Shown here one piece after another: positions 31,895-40,883 of a stretch of DNA of 64,000 nucleotides. This DNA comes from Ruegeria sp. THAF33 (GTDB taxonomy: Bacteria; Pseudomonadota; Alphaproteobacteria; Rhodobacterales; Rhodobacteraceae): the NCBI RefSeq assembly GCF_009363615.1, contig NZ_CP045384.1:1176501-1240500 (forward strand), given 5' to 3'. Positions within the stretch are counted from its first letter, which is position 1. The number at the start of each line of letters is the position of its first letter. The notes below the pieces were generated by a model that was not told where the DNA came from, made no database searches, and saw only the letters and a list, made by a program, of their open reading frames with translations. The translations under genes were made by a program, and so were the position numbers.

Positions 31895-33718
31895 TCAGCC
31901 CAGCATTCCCTTGCCGTGGCCAACTGCCGATTGCATCGTTTTTACCACCACGAAAGCATCACGCAGATGACTTCGCTCAAAGTCCGACAATTCAGACGGT
32001 GGCAGGTAGTTGTCGGGCATCGCTCCGGATTTAACCAGCCGCACCTGATGCTCCAGCCGGGTTTCAGCGATCAGATCATAGGCGTCCAGCAAGTCACGCG
32101 CACCAGAAGGGCTGAGCACGCCACTGGCCTCGGCTGCTTTCAGACGGGCGCGGGTGTTGGCCTCGGTCAGCTCGCCTTGCAGTGCGTAGATGCGCGCCAG
32201 ATCGACGACGGGCACAACTCCGTTGTGTTTCAGATCCAGCGTATTGCGATGCTCGCCCGAGCGGATCGTCGCGAAACCGCGCAGCAGGCCCAGGGGGGGC
32301 GTGTGCTTCAGCGAGTTCGAAATCATGTGTGCGACGAAGATCGAGTTTGCCCTGGCCACTGCCAGAGTGTCCGCTTGCAGATCGCCAAACAACTCAAATG
32401 CGCCGCCGATGGGGCGCAGGTCGAACATGACCGAGGCCAGCATCTGCGCCTCGGGGTTTGGCTTAGCAATCCAGCCTTTGAAATAGTCGCGCCAGACACG
32501 AACCGGCTGGCACCAGCGCGGATTGGTCGCCATCATGTCGCCGGGGCAGTAAAAGTACCCGCAGACGTCCAGCCCGTCAGAGACGAATTTGGCCAGTTTG
32601 GTGAAATAGGACATATCGGCGTCGGTGACGCTATCGTCCAGCATCAGGCAATTGTCCTGATCCGATACGCCGGTTTGTTCTTGCCGTCCCTGTGAGCCGC
32701 AGGCCAGCCACAAATAGGGTACAGGTGGCGGACCCAGTTCAGATTCGGCCAATTTCAGCAGGCGGCGGGTAACCGTGTCTGCAATATCGGTGATCAGCCG
32801 CGTGACAATCTCGTGTCGGTTCCCGCCGGCAACCAACTGAACCAGCAACTGCGGAATTTCCGCCGTCACCCTCGCCATCTCTTCGGCACTGTCAGCCTTT
32901 GCGATCCGACCAACCAACTCGGCCGAGTTGACGGCCTGATAGCGGGTCAGATCGGTCTGCGTCACGATCCCGACCAGACGACCGCCTTCGGAAACAGGGA
33001 TATGGCCAATGCCGCGCTCCATCATGATATGCAGAACGTCCGAGCCGATATCGCTGGGCGACAGCGTCACGGGATTTGCAGTCATGATTTCGGAAATCCG
33101 TGTGGTTGCGGGCAACCCGTCCGCAACATATTTGCCCGAAATGTCCCGCAGGGTGGCGATACCTTGCAACTTCTCTCCATCTGTCACGCATAGCGACGAG
33201 ATGTGTTTGTCGCGCATGATCCGTGCCGCTTCCTGAACTGTCGTGTCCGCAGGGCAGGTGGCGGGATCGCGCGCCATCAGAACGTCAATCGAACTGGTCG
33301 CAAGGCTTTGCGGGCCGCTGCGACCTCCACGGGTTCGATTGAAGAATTTGGCGACGACATCGTGGTTGTCGATCAAACTGCGCACCAAATCCGGTGGTAG
33401 AACCATCAGGACCGACGGCGTATGAGCACGGGCTTTGGTGGCGGCTTTGCCGTCTTTCAGCAGGCCTCTCTCGCCGAAGGAGTTGCGCAGCCCCAGATGA
33501 GAGACGATGGCCCCGTTCTCATCAGTAATCTCAACCTGTCCTTCGTAGATCAAGAACACCCCGGGCAACTTGTGACCCAACTCATAGACAGAAGCGTCCT
33601 CCTCAACTTCCCAGACCTCGATCTGTTTGACGATCTGATCCAGGGCGTCGGAAGGCAACACGTCATAGGGGTGAACGGATTTCAGAAACCGGGCAATTTC
33701 ATCATGGGACAGGGGCAT
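31895..33718 (-). CDS. cNMP-binding/CBS/DUF294 nucleotidyltransferase-like protein
   Basis: 607 residues. Domains in order: CRP-like cyclic nucleotide-binding domain (about 15-130), a CBS pair (about 145-270, with DKHISSLCVTDGEKLQGIAT and ERGIGHIPVSEGGRLVGIVT), then DUF294 nucleotidyltransferase (GSQGRQEQTGVSDQDNCLML, about 341-360) and its C-terminal helical domain. Related to GlnD-type enzymes, but target and activity are unknown. It follows the acetate symporter gene after a terminator, an association known from acetate uptake loci. Nucleotide sensing through CBS and cNMP domains is inferred. Confidence 0.88.
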   Translation of the reverse strand: MPLSHDEIARFLKSVHPYDVLPSDALDQIVKQIEVWEVEEDASVYELGHKLPGVFLIYEGQVEITDENGAIVSHLGLRNSFGERGLLKDGKAATKARAHTPSVLMVLPPDLVRSLIDNHDVVAKFFNRTRGGRSGPQSLATSSIDVLMARDPATCPADTTVQEAARIMRDKHISSLCVTDGEKLQGIATLRDISGKYVADGLPATTRISEIMTANPVTLSPSDIGSDVLHIMMERGIGHIPVSEGGRLVGIVTQTDLTRYQAVNSAELVGRIAKADSAEEMARVTAEIPQLLVQLVAGGNRHEIVTRLITDIADTVTRRLLKLAESELGPPPVPYLWLACGSQGRQEQTGVSDQDNCLMLDDSVTDADMSYFTKLAKFVSDGLDVCGYFYCPGDMMATNPRWCQPVRVWRDYFKGWIAKPNPEAQMLASVMFDLRPIGGAFELFGDLQADTLAVARANSIFVAHMISNSLKHTPPLGLLRGFATIRSGEHRNTLDLKHNGVVPVVDLARIYALQGELTEANTRARLKAAEASGVLSPSGARDLLDAYDLIAETRLEHQVRLVKSGAMPDNYLPPSELSDFERSHLRDAFVVVKTMQSAVGHGKGMLG

Positions 33719-33741
33719 GTGTTGTCTCCGGTGTTCTGGTT

Positions 33742-33773
33742 AAAAAATCCCGCCCAGTGGTGTGCCGGGCGGG
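33742..33773 (-). terminator. Terminator downstream of the acetate symporter gene
   Basis: On the minus strand CCCGCCC, an 11-base loop and GGGCGGG are followed by ATTTTTTA. It lies between the symporter gene and the DUF294 gene, so DUF294 expression needs read-through or its own promoter. Confidence 0.85.
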
Positions 33774-33826
33774 AACAGTGGATCGAAAGACGCGGTCGAA
33801 GGCAAGAACCAACGACCGCATCAAGC

Positions 33827-35611
33827 TCACTTATTCTGAGCTGCGCCCGCACCACGGGGAATGCGCACACTTTCGACCAGATCTTTGATCTCCTGCGGGG
33901 TCTCTTTGGTCATGCCTGCAACAACGTAGGCAACCGCAAAGTTGATCATAGCACCGATTGCGCCGAACGAGGTCGACTTGATCGGACCCAGCAGCGGGTC
34001 TGCATCAGTGAATGAGTTGGTGCCCGGAATGAACAGCCAGCCCTTGTGCAGGAAGATGTAGACCAAGGTCACAACCAGACCAGCCAGCATACCCGCAACC
34101 GCGCCGGTGTTGTTGATGCGGGTCGAGAAGATCCCCATCATCAGCGCCGGGAAGATCGAGGCCGCCGCCAGACCGAAGGCCAGGGCCACGGTTTGCGCCG
34201 CAAATCCGGGTGGGTTCAGGCCAAGGTAGGTTGCAACAACGATGGCTACCGCCATTGCGATACGCGCAGCCAGCAGTTCACCCTTTTCAGAGATTTGCGG
34301 GTTGATCGCACCTTTGACAAGGTCGTGGGACACCGCTGACGAGATCGCCAGCAACAAGCCCGCAGCGGTTGACAGAGCAGCCGCAAGACCACCGGCAGCG
34401 ACCAGACCGATCACCCAACCCGGCAGGTTGGCGATTTCGGGGTTGGCCAGAACCAGGATGTCACGGTTGAACTTGGTCAGCTCGTTACCGACCCAGCCTT
34501 TTTCTTCCGCGATGGTGGCCATCGCTTCGGACTTGTCGTTGTAGTACTGGATCTTGCCGTCGCCGTTCTTGTCTTCCCAATCCAAAAGACCGGTTTTCTG
34601 CCAGGTTTTCATCCAGTCATAGCGCGGATCGGTGTCGATTTCCTCGACTGAGACAGCGCCACCTTCGATGCCGCCATTGGGCCACATCATGTCGGTGATG
34701 TTCAGACGTGCCATTGCGCCAACCGCAGGGGCGGTCAGGTACAGCAGAGCGATGAAGACCAGAGTCCAGCCAGCCGACCAACGTGCGTCAGAGACTTTCG
34801 GCACGGTGAAGAAGCGCATGATGACGTGCGGCAGACCCGCAGTACCGATCATCAGCGACAGGGTGAACAGCACCATGTTCAGCGTGTTCGAGTGGTGGGC
34901 CGTGTATTCATTGAAACCCAGCTCGGTCACGATGGCGTCCAGCTTGGTCAGAAGGGGCTCACCACTGGCGGTGTCACCAAACAGACCCAGGGCAGGGATC
35001 GGCGTGCCGGTCAGCTGCAGCGAGATGAAGATTGCCGGGATGGTGTAGGCTGTGATCAGCACGCAGTACTGAGCAACCTGGGTGTAGGTCACACCTTTCA
35101 TCCCGCCAAACACCGCGTAGGCAAAGACCACACATGCACCGATCAGCAGACCGGACGTGTTAGACACCTCGAGGAATCGGCCAAAGGCCACACCCACACC
35201 GGTCATCTGACCGATCACGTAAGTCACCGACGCAACGATCAGGCAGATCACGGCAACGACACGCGCGGTCTGGCTGTAGAAACGGTCGCCGATGAATTCC
35301 GAGACGGTGTATTTGCCGAACTTACGCAGGTAGGGCGCAAGCAGCAGTGCCAGCAGCACATAGCCACCGGTCCACCCCATCAGGAAGGTCGAGTTGTCAT
35401 AGCCGGTGAAGGCAATTAGGCCCGCCATCGAGATGAACGAGGCCGCAGACATCCAGTCTGCCGCTGTCGCCATACCGTTGGTGACCGGGTGAACGCCGCG
35501 ACCGGCGGCGTAGAACTCCGATGTGGAACCCGCGCGGGCCCAGATCGCGATGCCGATGTATAGCGCGAATGATGCGCCAACAAACAGCAGGTTGATGGTA
35601 AACTGATCCAT
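33827..35611 (-). CDS. Sodium:solute symporter, VC_2705 subfamily (acetate-type)
   Basis: 594-residue inner-membrane SSS transporter with about 13 membrane segments, for example AADWMSAASFISMAGLIAFT and FGGMKGVTYTQVAQYCVL. It belongs to the large-subunit subfamily that pairs with DUF4212. An unusually long soluble loop (about 310-385) contains the EF-hand-like sequence DKNGDGKIQYYN (347-358), suggesting calcium binding. It follows the DUF4212 gene by 15 bases. Proximity to acs suggests acetate or short-chain carboxylate uptake. Confidence 0.9.
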   Translation of the reverse strand: MDQFTINLLFVGASFALYIGIAIWARAGSTSEFYAAGRGVHPVTNGMATAADWMSAASFISMAGLIAFTGYDNSTFLMGWTGGYVLLALLLAPYLRKFGKYTVSEFIGDRFYSQTARVVAVICLIVASVTYVIGQMTGVGVAFGRFLEVSNTSGLLIGACVVFAYAVFGGMKGVTYTQVAQYCVLITAYTIPAIFISLQLTGTPIPALGLFGDTASGEPLLTKLDAIVTELGFNEYTAHHSNTLNMVLFTLSLMIGTAGLPHVIMRFFTVPKVSDARWSAGWTLVFIALLYLTAPAVGAMARLNITDMMWPNGGIEGGAVSVEEIDTDPRYDWMKTWQKTGLLDWEDKNGDGKIQYYNDKSEAMATIAEEKGWVGNELTKFNRDILVLANPEIANLPGWVIGLVAAGGLAAALSTAAGLLLAISSAVSHDLVKGAINPQISEKGELLAARIAMAVAIVVATYLGLNPPGFAAQTVALAFGLAAASIFPALMMGIFSTRINNTGAVAGMLAGLVVTLVYIFLHKGWLFIPGTNSFTDADPLLGPIKSTSFGAIGAMINFAVAYVVAGMTKETPQEIKDLVESVRIPRGAGAAQNK

Positions 35612-35626
35612 AATCCCCGCTCTCCC

Positions 35627-35911
35627 TTATTCTTCGTCCACGCCGAATTCGGCGTCCAGCTTGTTCATGCGCCAGGCGTAGTTGAAGATCAGCACCAGAA
35701 ACACCAGGATCGATCCCTGTTGTGCGAACCAAAAGCCCAGATCGGTTCCGCCTACGGCAATCCCCGACAGCAACGGACGCAGCAGAATGCCGAATCCAAA
35801 CGACACCAGCGCCCAGATCGCGAGGCTGATGTAGATGAGGCGCAGGTTGGCCTGCCAATAGCCCTTATCGGACTCGGCAGTCTGCGCGGAGTTTGTTGAA
35901 TGATCCGCCAT
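35627..35911 (-). CDS. DUF4212 small subunit of the sodium:solute symporter
   Basis: 94 residues with two membrane segments (about 28-48 and 60-80) and the family pattern GYWQANLRLIYISLAIWALV and FWFAQQGSILVFLVLIFNYA. The ATG at 35911 follows AGGAGGAA; an upstream in-frame extension lacks such a site. It is an obligate genomic partner of VC_2705-type symporters and probably a structural subunit. Confidence 0.92.
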   Translation of the reverse strand: MADHSTNSAQTAESDKGYWQANLRLIYISLAIWALVSFGFGILLRPLLSGIAVGGTDLGFWFAQQGSILVFLVLIFNYAWRMNKLDAEFGVDEE

Positions 35912-36092
35912 CGCGGGTTCCTCCTTCGCTTCCTCGTTGGACGGCCCGATGCCCACATCCTCCAGTGCGTCGGACCGCTTCTCACTTGCGCCAGACGCCA
36001 TGTGACGTCAGGCAAAACTCCTCCAGTCCGCCAAAGCGGTCCTTTGAAGTATTCTGTTTGGGATCAGAGCCTTGCGGCCCTAAATCCACCCC

Positions 36093-36776
36093 CTATTTCA
36101 TGACTTCGTCAACGATCCCTTCAAGGTCATTGGCAATGTCTTCGATCCTGCCCATGGCGTTTGTACGCTGCAGCACGCCCTGACCGTCATAGTAGGCGAT
36201 CAGTGGTGCCGTCTGCGCGTGGTACGCTGCAAGGCGCGAGGCCACCGTTTCGGCATTGTCGTCGGCGCGGCGCTTGAATTCGGTATGGCCACACTTGTCG
36301 CATTTGCCTTCTTCGGCAGGCTTCTTGAACTGGTCATGGTAGCCTTCACCACAGCCGGCGCAGGTGTAGCGGCCCGAAATACGGGTCACCATCTCCGCGT
36401 CTTCCACCTCGAGGCTGATCGCGGCGTTGATCTTCTGGTTGTTCGATGCCAGCAGGCTGTCCAGCGCTTCGGCCTGAACCGTCGTGCGCGGGAAACCGTC
36501 CAGAATGACGCCTTTGGCGCAATCCGGCTGTGCCATGCGGTCGCGCAGGATGGCGATGACGATCTCGTCGCTTACCAGATCGCCGGCTTCCATAACGGCT
36601 TTTGCCGCTTTGCCGGCTTCGGTTCCGGCCGCGACCGCTTCGCGCAGCAGGTCACCGGTGCTGAGTTGTACAAGTCCGAATTTCTCTTCCAGCATCCGGG
36701 CCTGAGTGCCCTTCCCGGCACCCGGAGGGCCGAGAAGGATGAGAACGGCGGGCGTGGTGATCGTGGCAGCGTCCAT
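36093..36776 (-). CDS. adk: Adenylate kinase with zinc lid, next to acs
   Basis: Converts AMP and ATP to two ADP in the cytoplasm; 227 residues, long-lid form. P-loop GPPGAGKGTQ (about 15-24), DGFPRT, and a four-cysteine lid (CAGC...CDKC) that should bind zinc. It starts about seven bases after the acs stop codon (two ATG codons at 36779 and 36776), so it is translationally linked to acs, which produces AMP. It may be a second adk in this genome, since the housekeeping copy usually lies with ribosomal protein genes; that cannot be tested here. Confidence 0.92.
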   Translation of the reverse strand: MDAATITTPAVLILLGPPGAGKGTQARMLEEKFGLVQLSTGDLLREAVAAGTEAGKAAKAVMEAGDLVSDEIVIAILRDRMAQPDCAKGVILDGFPRTTVQAEALDSLLASNNQKINAAISLEVEDAEMVTRISGRYTCAGCGEGYHDQFKKPAEEGKCDKCGHTEFKRRADDNAETVASRLAAYHAQTAPLIAYYDGQGVLQRTNAMGRIEDIANDLEGIVDEVMK

Positions 36777-36783
36777 CATACCC

Positions 36784-38748
36784 TCACTTGTTCGCACGGT
36801 TTTCGATCAGGTCTTCGACCACCGACGGATCGGCCAGTGTCGAAGTGTCGCCCAAGGATCCGAAATCGTTCTCGGCGATCTTGCGCAGGATACGGCGCAT
36901 GATCTTGCCCGAGCGCGTTTTCGGCAGGCCGGGTGCCCACTGGATCACATCCGGGGATGCAATTGGACCGATCTCGGTGCGGACCCATGTGCGCAGCTCT
37001 TTCATCAACTCGTCCGAAGGCTCGCGATCATTCATCAACGTGACATAGCAATAGATGCCTTGCCCTTTGATTTCATGAGGGTATCCAACCACGGCAGCCT
37101 CGGCCACTGCAGCATGTGCAACCAGCGCGCTTTCCACCTCGGCGGTGCCCATGCGGTGACCGGACACGTTGATCACGTCGTCTACACGACCGGTAATCCA
37201 ATAGTCGCCATCTTCGTCGCGGCGGCAGCCGTCACCCGTGAAATAGTAGCCTTTGTAATCCGAGAAATAGGTTTTCTCGAACCGCTCATGATCGCCCCAG
37301 ACGGTGCGCATCTGGCCGGGCCAGCTGTCTTTGATACACAGAACGCCCTCGACACCGTTGCCTTCGATTTCAACACCGGATTGCGGGTCCAGAACCACCG
37401 GTTCGATGCCAAAGAACGGCTTCATGGCCGATCCGGGTTTCATCGCATGTGCACCGGGCAGCGGCGTCATCAGGTGGCCGCCGGTTTCGGTCTGCCACCA
37501 GGTGTCGACGATGGGGCATTTGCCTTTGCCGACAACCTCGTTGTACCAGGTCCAGGCTTCGGGGTTGATCGGTTCACCCACGGTGCCCAGAATGCGAAGA
37601 TCGCTGAGGTCGCATTTTTCGACAAACTCATTGCCCTGACCCATCAGTGCGCGGATCGCAGTGGGGGCGGTGTAGAATTGGTTGACCTTGTGCTTTTCAC
37701 AGACCTGCCAGAAACGCGAGGCGTCGGGATAGGTGGGTACGCCTTCGAACATCAGCGTGGTCGCGCCATTGGCCAGCGGGCCATAGACGATATAGCTGTG
37801 CCCGGTGACCCAGCCCACGTCAGCGGTGCACCAGTACACGTCACCTTCGTGATAATCGAATGTGATCTCTTGCGTCATCGAGGCGTAAACAAGATACCCC
37901 CCCGTGGTGTGCACAACGCCCTTGGGCTGACCGGTCGAACCTGACGTGTAAAGGATGAACAACGGATCTTCGGCGTTCATTTCGGCTGGGGCGCAATAGT
38001 CGTCAGCCTCGAGCGCCATTTCGTTGTAGTCAAAGTCGCGACCGTCGATCCAGGTGGTCTGACCGCCGGTGCGCTTGACCACAAGGCATTTTACCGTGTC
38101 TTTGCAGTGCAGCAGGGCGGCGTCTGCGTTGGATTTCAGCGGCGTTTTGCGGCCGCCACGCGGTGCTTCATCCGCAGTGATCACGACCTTGGCGTCGCAC
38201 CCGTTGATGCGCGCGGCCAGAGCGTCGGGCGAGAAGCCCGCAAAAACGATCGAATGAATTGCGCCGATCCGCGCACAGGCCAGCATGGCATAAGCGGCTT
38301 CGGGGATCATCGGCAGATAGATGACCACGCGATCGCCCTTGCGCACGCCAAGGGATTCCAGAATGTTGGCCATCCGGCAGGTGCGGCGGTGCAATTCTGC
38401 GTAAGAGATATGCTGGGCCGGGTCATTCGGATCATCCGGCTCCCAGATGATCGCGGTCTGGTCGCCGCGGGTTTTCAGATGACGATCCAGGCAGTTGGCC
38501 GACACATTCAACGTGCCATCGGCATACCAGTTGATCTTGACCGAGCCAAACTCGTAACTGACGTCCTTGACCTGGGTGAAGGGCTTGATCCAGTCGATGC
38601 GCTTGCCTTGCTCGCCCCAGAACGCGTCGGGGTCGCTGATTGAGGCTGCGTACATGTCAGCATACTTTGCCGCATCGACATGCGCACGAGCGACAGTTTC
38701 TGCGGATGGCGGATAAGTCTTGGCATCTGCCTGGGCAGCGGTGGTCAT
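36784..38748 (-). CDS. acs: Acetyl-CoA synthetase
   Basis: AMP-forming enzyme activating acetate to acetyl-CoA, 654 residues. The AMP-binding motif [20 protein letters not shown], the A8-like [21 protein letters not shown] and the C-terminal [15 protein letters not shown] with the regulatory, acetylatable lysine (about K615) are present. GGGAGGAG precedes the ATG. It heads an acetate gene set: acs-adk, then DUF4212-symporter, then DUF294-exonuclease genes. The upstream AT-rich region has a hairpin in the putative leader. Confidence 0.96.
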   Translation of the reverse strand: MTTAAQADAKTYPPSAETVARAHVDAAKYADMYAASISDPDAFWGEQGKRIDWIKPFTQVKDVSYEFGSVKINWYADGTLNVSANCLDRHLKTRGDQTAIIWEPDDPNDPAQHISYAELHRRTCRMANILESLGVRKGDRVVIYLPMIPEAAYAMLACARIGAIHSIVFAGFSPDALAARINGCDAKVVITADEAPRGGRKTPLKSNADAALLHCKDTVKCLVVKRTGGQTTWIDGRDFDYNEMALEADDYCAPAEMNAEDPLFILYTSGSTGQPKGVVHTTGGYLVYASMTQEITFDYHEGDVYWCTADVGWVTGHSYIVYGPLANGATTLMFEGVPTYPDASRFWQVCEKHKVNQFYTAPTAIRALMGQGNEFVEKCDLSDLRILGTVGEPINPEAWTWYNEVVGKGKCPIVDTWWQTETGGHLMTPLPGAHAMKPGSAMKPFFGIEPVVLDPQSGVEIEGNGVEGVLCIKDSWPGQMRTVWGDHERFEKTYFSDYKGYYFTGDGCRRDEDGDYWITGRVDDVINVSGHRMGTAEVESALVAHAAVAEAAVVGYPHEIKGQGIYCYVTLMNDREPSDELMKELRTWVRTEIGPIASPDVIQWAPGLPKTRSGKIMRRILRKIAENDFGSLGDTSTLADPSVVEDLIENRANK

Positions 38749-38790
38749 CTTTGAGGCTCCTCCCTCTGGACTGGATTGCTTGTGGATTTT

Positions 38791-38809
38791 TTGCCTGTCA
38801 TTCAGGCAA
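38791..38809. repeat. Hairpin in the acs leader
   Basis: A perfect 7-bp stem with a 5-base loop, 43 bases upstream of the acs start and adjoining an A run on the minus strand. It is not a terminator in that direction. It may be an operator or a leader structure. Confidence 0.45.
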
Positions 38810-38885
38810 TGTCGATCCTGTTCCTCCCCAAGTTTGAATATTACCGCGTTCTGAAAATAAATAAATAAATTGGTGTAATCCTTGG

Positions 38886-38903
38886 ATTTCTTTGTAAAGA
38901 AAT
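38886..38903. promoter_or_regulatory. Inverted repeat, candidate operator
   Basis: ATTTCTTT and AAAGAAAT form an 8-bp perfect inverted repeat around GT, in the middle of the divergent region. The length and symmetry fit a dimeric regulator; none can be named. Confidence 0.4.
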
Positions 38904-39176
38904 TTCAACAATATGGCCAAATCTGTAAAAAAATCGGCAAAAGAATCACTAAAATATAACAAAAACAGCCACTTAAAAGTAACGAGAATTGAGGGCGCTG
39001 TGTGTCAATTGTGGTTGCAACGACAGGTGACCTCAAGGCTTCTGTCGTCTTGGGTCGTTTCTGGGGCTTATTCTGCAAAATACGCAAATCCCGGTGAGGG
39101 TTGGCACAATCGAATGTTGGCGCTAGCTTGATCGGCAAGCGCCTCGGTAGGGGGCGCACCTATGGGAGACGATACT

Positions 39177-40193
39177 ATGAAAAAGATGTTGAGCGGTGCC
39201 GCAGTCGCCGCCCTTGGCGTTGCTTTTGTGACCGAAGCCGCGGCGACAGAATGGAACGCATCCGTCTGGGGCAAGCGCCGCGCCTTTACGGAACATGTTG
39301 AAAAGCTGGCCGAACTGGTCAGCGAAAAAACCGGTGGCGAATTCACCATCAATGTCAGCTATGGCGGGTTGTCCAAACCCAGGGAAAACCTGGACGGGAT
39401 CGAAATCGGCGCCTTTGAGATGGCGCAGTTCTGTGCCGGCTATCACCGCGACAAGAACCGGGCGATCACCGTTTTGGAACTGCCGTTCCTGGGTGTGAAC
39501 AACCTGCAGGAAGAAGTTGCGGTAAGCCATGCGGTATACGACCATCCGGCGGTCAAGGAAGAGATGGCGCAATGGAACGCCCGCGTCATCATGACCTCGC
39601 CAATGCCGCAGTATAACCTTGTCGGCACGGGCGAGCCGCGGGATGAACTGGCTGAATTTGACGGAATGCGGGTCCGGGCGACCGGTGGCCTTGGTCAGGC
39701 CTTCGAGGCGGTCGGAGGGGTGCCGACATCGGTTCCGGCGACCGAAGCCTTCAATGCGATGGAATCGGGCGTCGTCGACACCGTGGCCTTTGCCCAGCAC
39801 GCGCACCTGTCATTCGGAACGATCAACGAAGCGGACTGGTGGACCGCCAACCTGAATCCGGGAACGGTGAACTGCCCGGTTGTCGTCAACATCGATGCCT
39901 ACGAGGCCCTGCCAGCCGAACATCGTGAAGCTCTGGACAGCTCGATTGACGAGGCGATCGATCACTACCTGGCGAATTACGGCGGCTTGCTCGAACAATG
40001 GGACAGTGTCCTTGAAGAAAAGGGTGTCCAGAAGGTCATGATCGACGAAGCGGTAATTGAAGAGTTCCGCACAAAGGCCGCTGATCCGATCCGTGAAAAA
40101 TGGATTGCGGACATGACCGCACAGGGCCTGCCGGCGCAGGACCTTTACGATCTTGTCCAGACGACGCTGAAGCAACAGCGCGGCGGCAACTGA
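39177..40193 (+). CDS. TRAP transporter substrate-binding protein, DctP type
   Basis: Periplasmic binding protein of a TRAP transporter, 338 residues, with signal peptide MKKMLSGAAVAALGVAFVTE ending near AAA-TEWN. The DctP fold signature includes GGLSKPRENLDGIEIGAFEM and GMRVRATGGLGQAFEAVGGV; the arginine in the second segment normally binds the substrate carboxylate. GGGAGA precedes the ATG at 39177. The ligand is unknown; a carboxylate is expected. First gene of a P-Q-M operon. Confidence 0.92.
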   Translation: MKKMLSGAAVAALGVAFVTEAAATEWNASVWGKRRAFTEHVEKLAELVSEKTGGEFTINVSYGGLSKPRENLDGIEIGAFEMAQFCAGYHRDKNRAITVLELPFLGVNNLQEEVAVSHAVYDHPAVKEEMAQWNARVIMTSPMPQYNLVGTGEPRDELAEFDGMRVRATGGLGQAFEAVGGVPTSVPATEAFNAMESGVVDTVAFAQHAHLSFGTINEADWWTANLNPGTVNCPVVVNIDAYEALPAEHREALDSSIDEAIDHYLANYGGLLEQWDSVLEEKGVQKVMIDEAVIEEFRTKAADPIREKWIADMTAQGLPAQDLYDLVQTTLKQQRGGN

Positions 40194-40250
40194 TCCATAA
40201 GGCTGGGTGCTTTCAAGGCGCCCGGCAACAAACAACAAGGAAACACCGGA

Positions 40251-40880
40251 ATGGCAGGACAAGCCACGGTTCTGGTAGACGGCAGCCGTCTGAGCCAGTT
40301 GGATCAGCGTTTGCTCGTGCTCGAACGGTTTCTGGCACTGATCAGCGGATTGGCGGTTTTTTCACTGATGGTATTGGCCGTTGTGTCGGTCAGTGGTCGA
40401 AATGCGCTGAATGCTCCTTTGCCGGGCTATGTGGACTGGATCGAACAGGCGATGCCTCTCATCGCTTTTCTGGGCATTTCATATGTTCAGCGTGATGGGG
40501 GGCATATCCGGATGGATATCGTCATATCCCGCTTGCACGGTCGAGCTTTGTGGCTGTTCGAACTGCTCTCGGTGGTTCTGATCCTGATCCTGATGCTGGC
40601 TTTGGTTTGGGGCAGTTGGTCTCATTTCGACCGGTCCTTTGATTTTGGCGCCCCAATGTGGAGCCGGGACAGTTCGATCGACATCGGTATACCATTGTGG
40701 CCGGCCAAGCTTCTGGCACCCGTTGCATTTTCCGTTCTCTGCCTGCGCCTTGCGCTGCAAGTCTGGGGGTATGGTCGGGCGTTCTGGCTGGGGCTGGACG
40801 CTCCGGCGGCCGTTCCGTTGATACAGGATGCAGCTGCGCAGGCGGCGGCCGAGGCCGAACAGTTCGAAGGGCAGGACTGA
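40251..40880 (+). CDS. TRAP transporter small permease, DctQ type
   Basis: 209 residues with four membrane segments (for example LALISGLAVFSLMVLAVVSV and LFELLSVVLILILMLALVWG) and the DctQ feature MPLIAFLGISYVQRDGGHIR. It binds DctM in the inner membrane. AAGGAAA precedes the ATG. Three bases separate it from dctM. Confidence 0.9.
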   Translation: MAGQATVLVDGSRLSQLDQRLLVLERFLALISGLAVFSLMVLAVVSVSGRNALNAPLPGYVDWIEQAMPLIAFLGISYVQRDGGHIRMDIVISRLHGRALWLFELLSVVLILILMLALVWGSWSHFDRSFDFGAPMWSRDSSIDIGIPLWPAKLLAPVAFSVLCLRLALQVWGYGRAFWLGLDAPAAVPLIQDAAAQAAAEAEQFEGQD

Positions 40881-40883
40881 TAG

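Larger units (their letters stand above)
38749..39176. promoter_or_regulatory. AT-rich divergent region between acs and TRAP genes
   Basis: A 428-base gene-free stretch, much more AT-rich than its surroundings from about 38840 to 38990. It contains a short tetranucleotide-like run AATAAATAAATAAAT (about 38860), the hairpin TTGCCTG-TCATT-CAGGCAA (38791-38809) and the inverted repeat ATTTCTTT-GT-AAAGAAAT (38886-38903). It must hold the acs promoter on the minus strand and the TRAP promoter on the plus strand; no -35/-10 pair is clear. Confidence 0.6.

Noticed and set aside
38858..38875. AATAAATAAATAAAT run as a CRISPR or phase-variation repeat
   Set aside because: Only three or four short units, in non-coding DNA, with no spacers; ordinary AT-rich promoter DNA.
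38886..38903. Short-chain fatty acid regulator (PccR/RamB-type) TTTGCAAA box near acs
   Set aside because: The core here is TTTGTAAAG, which lacks the central GC of the known motif; kept only as an unnamed inverted repeat.
39090..39130. Sigma-54 type promoter (TGGCAC) before the TRAP genes
   Set aside because: TGGCAC is present but no TTGC element follows at the required spacing.
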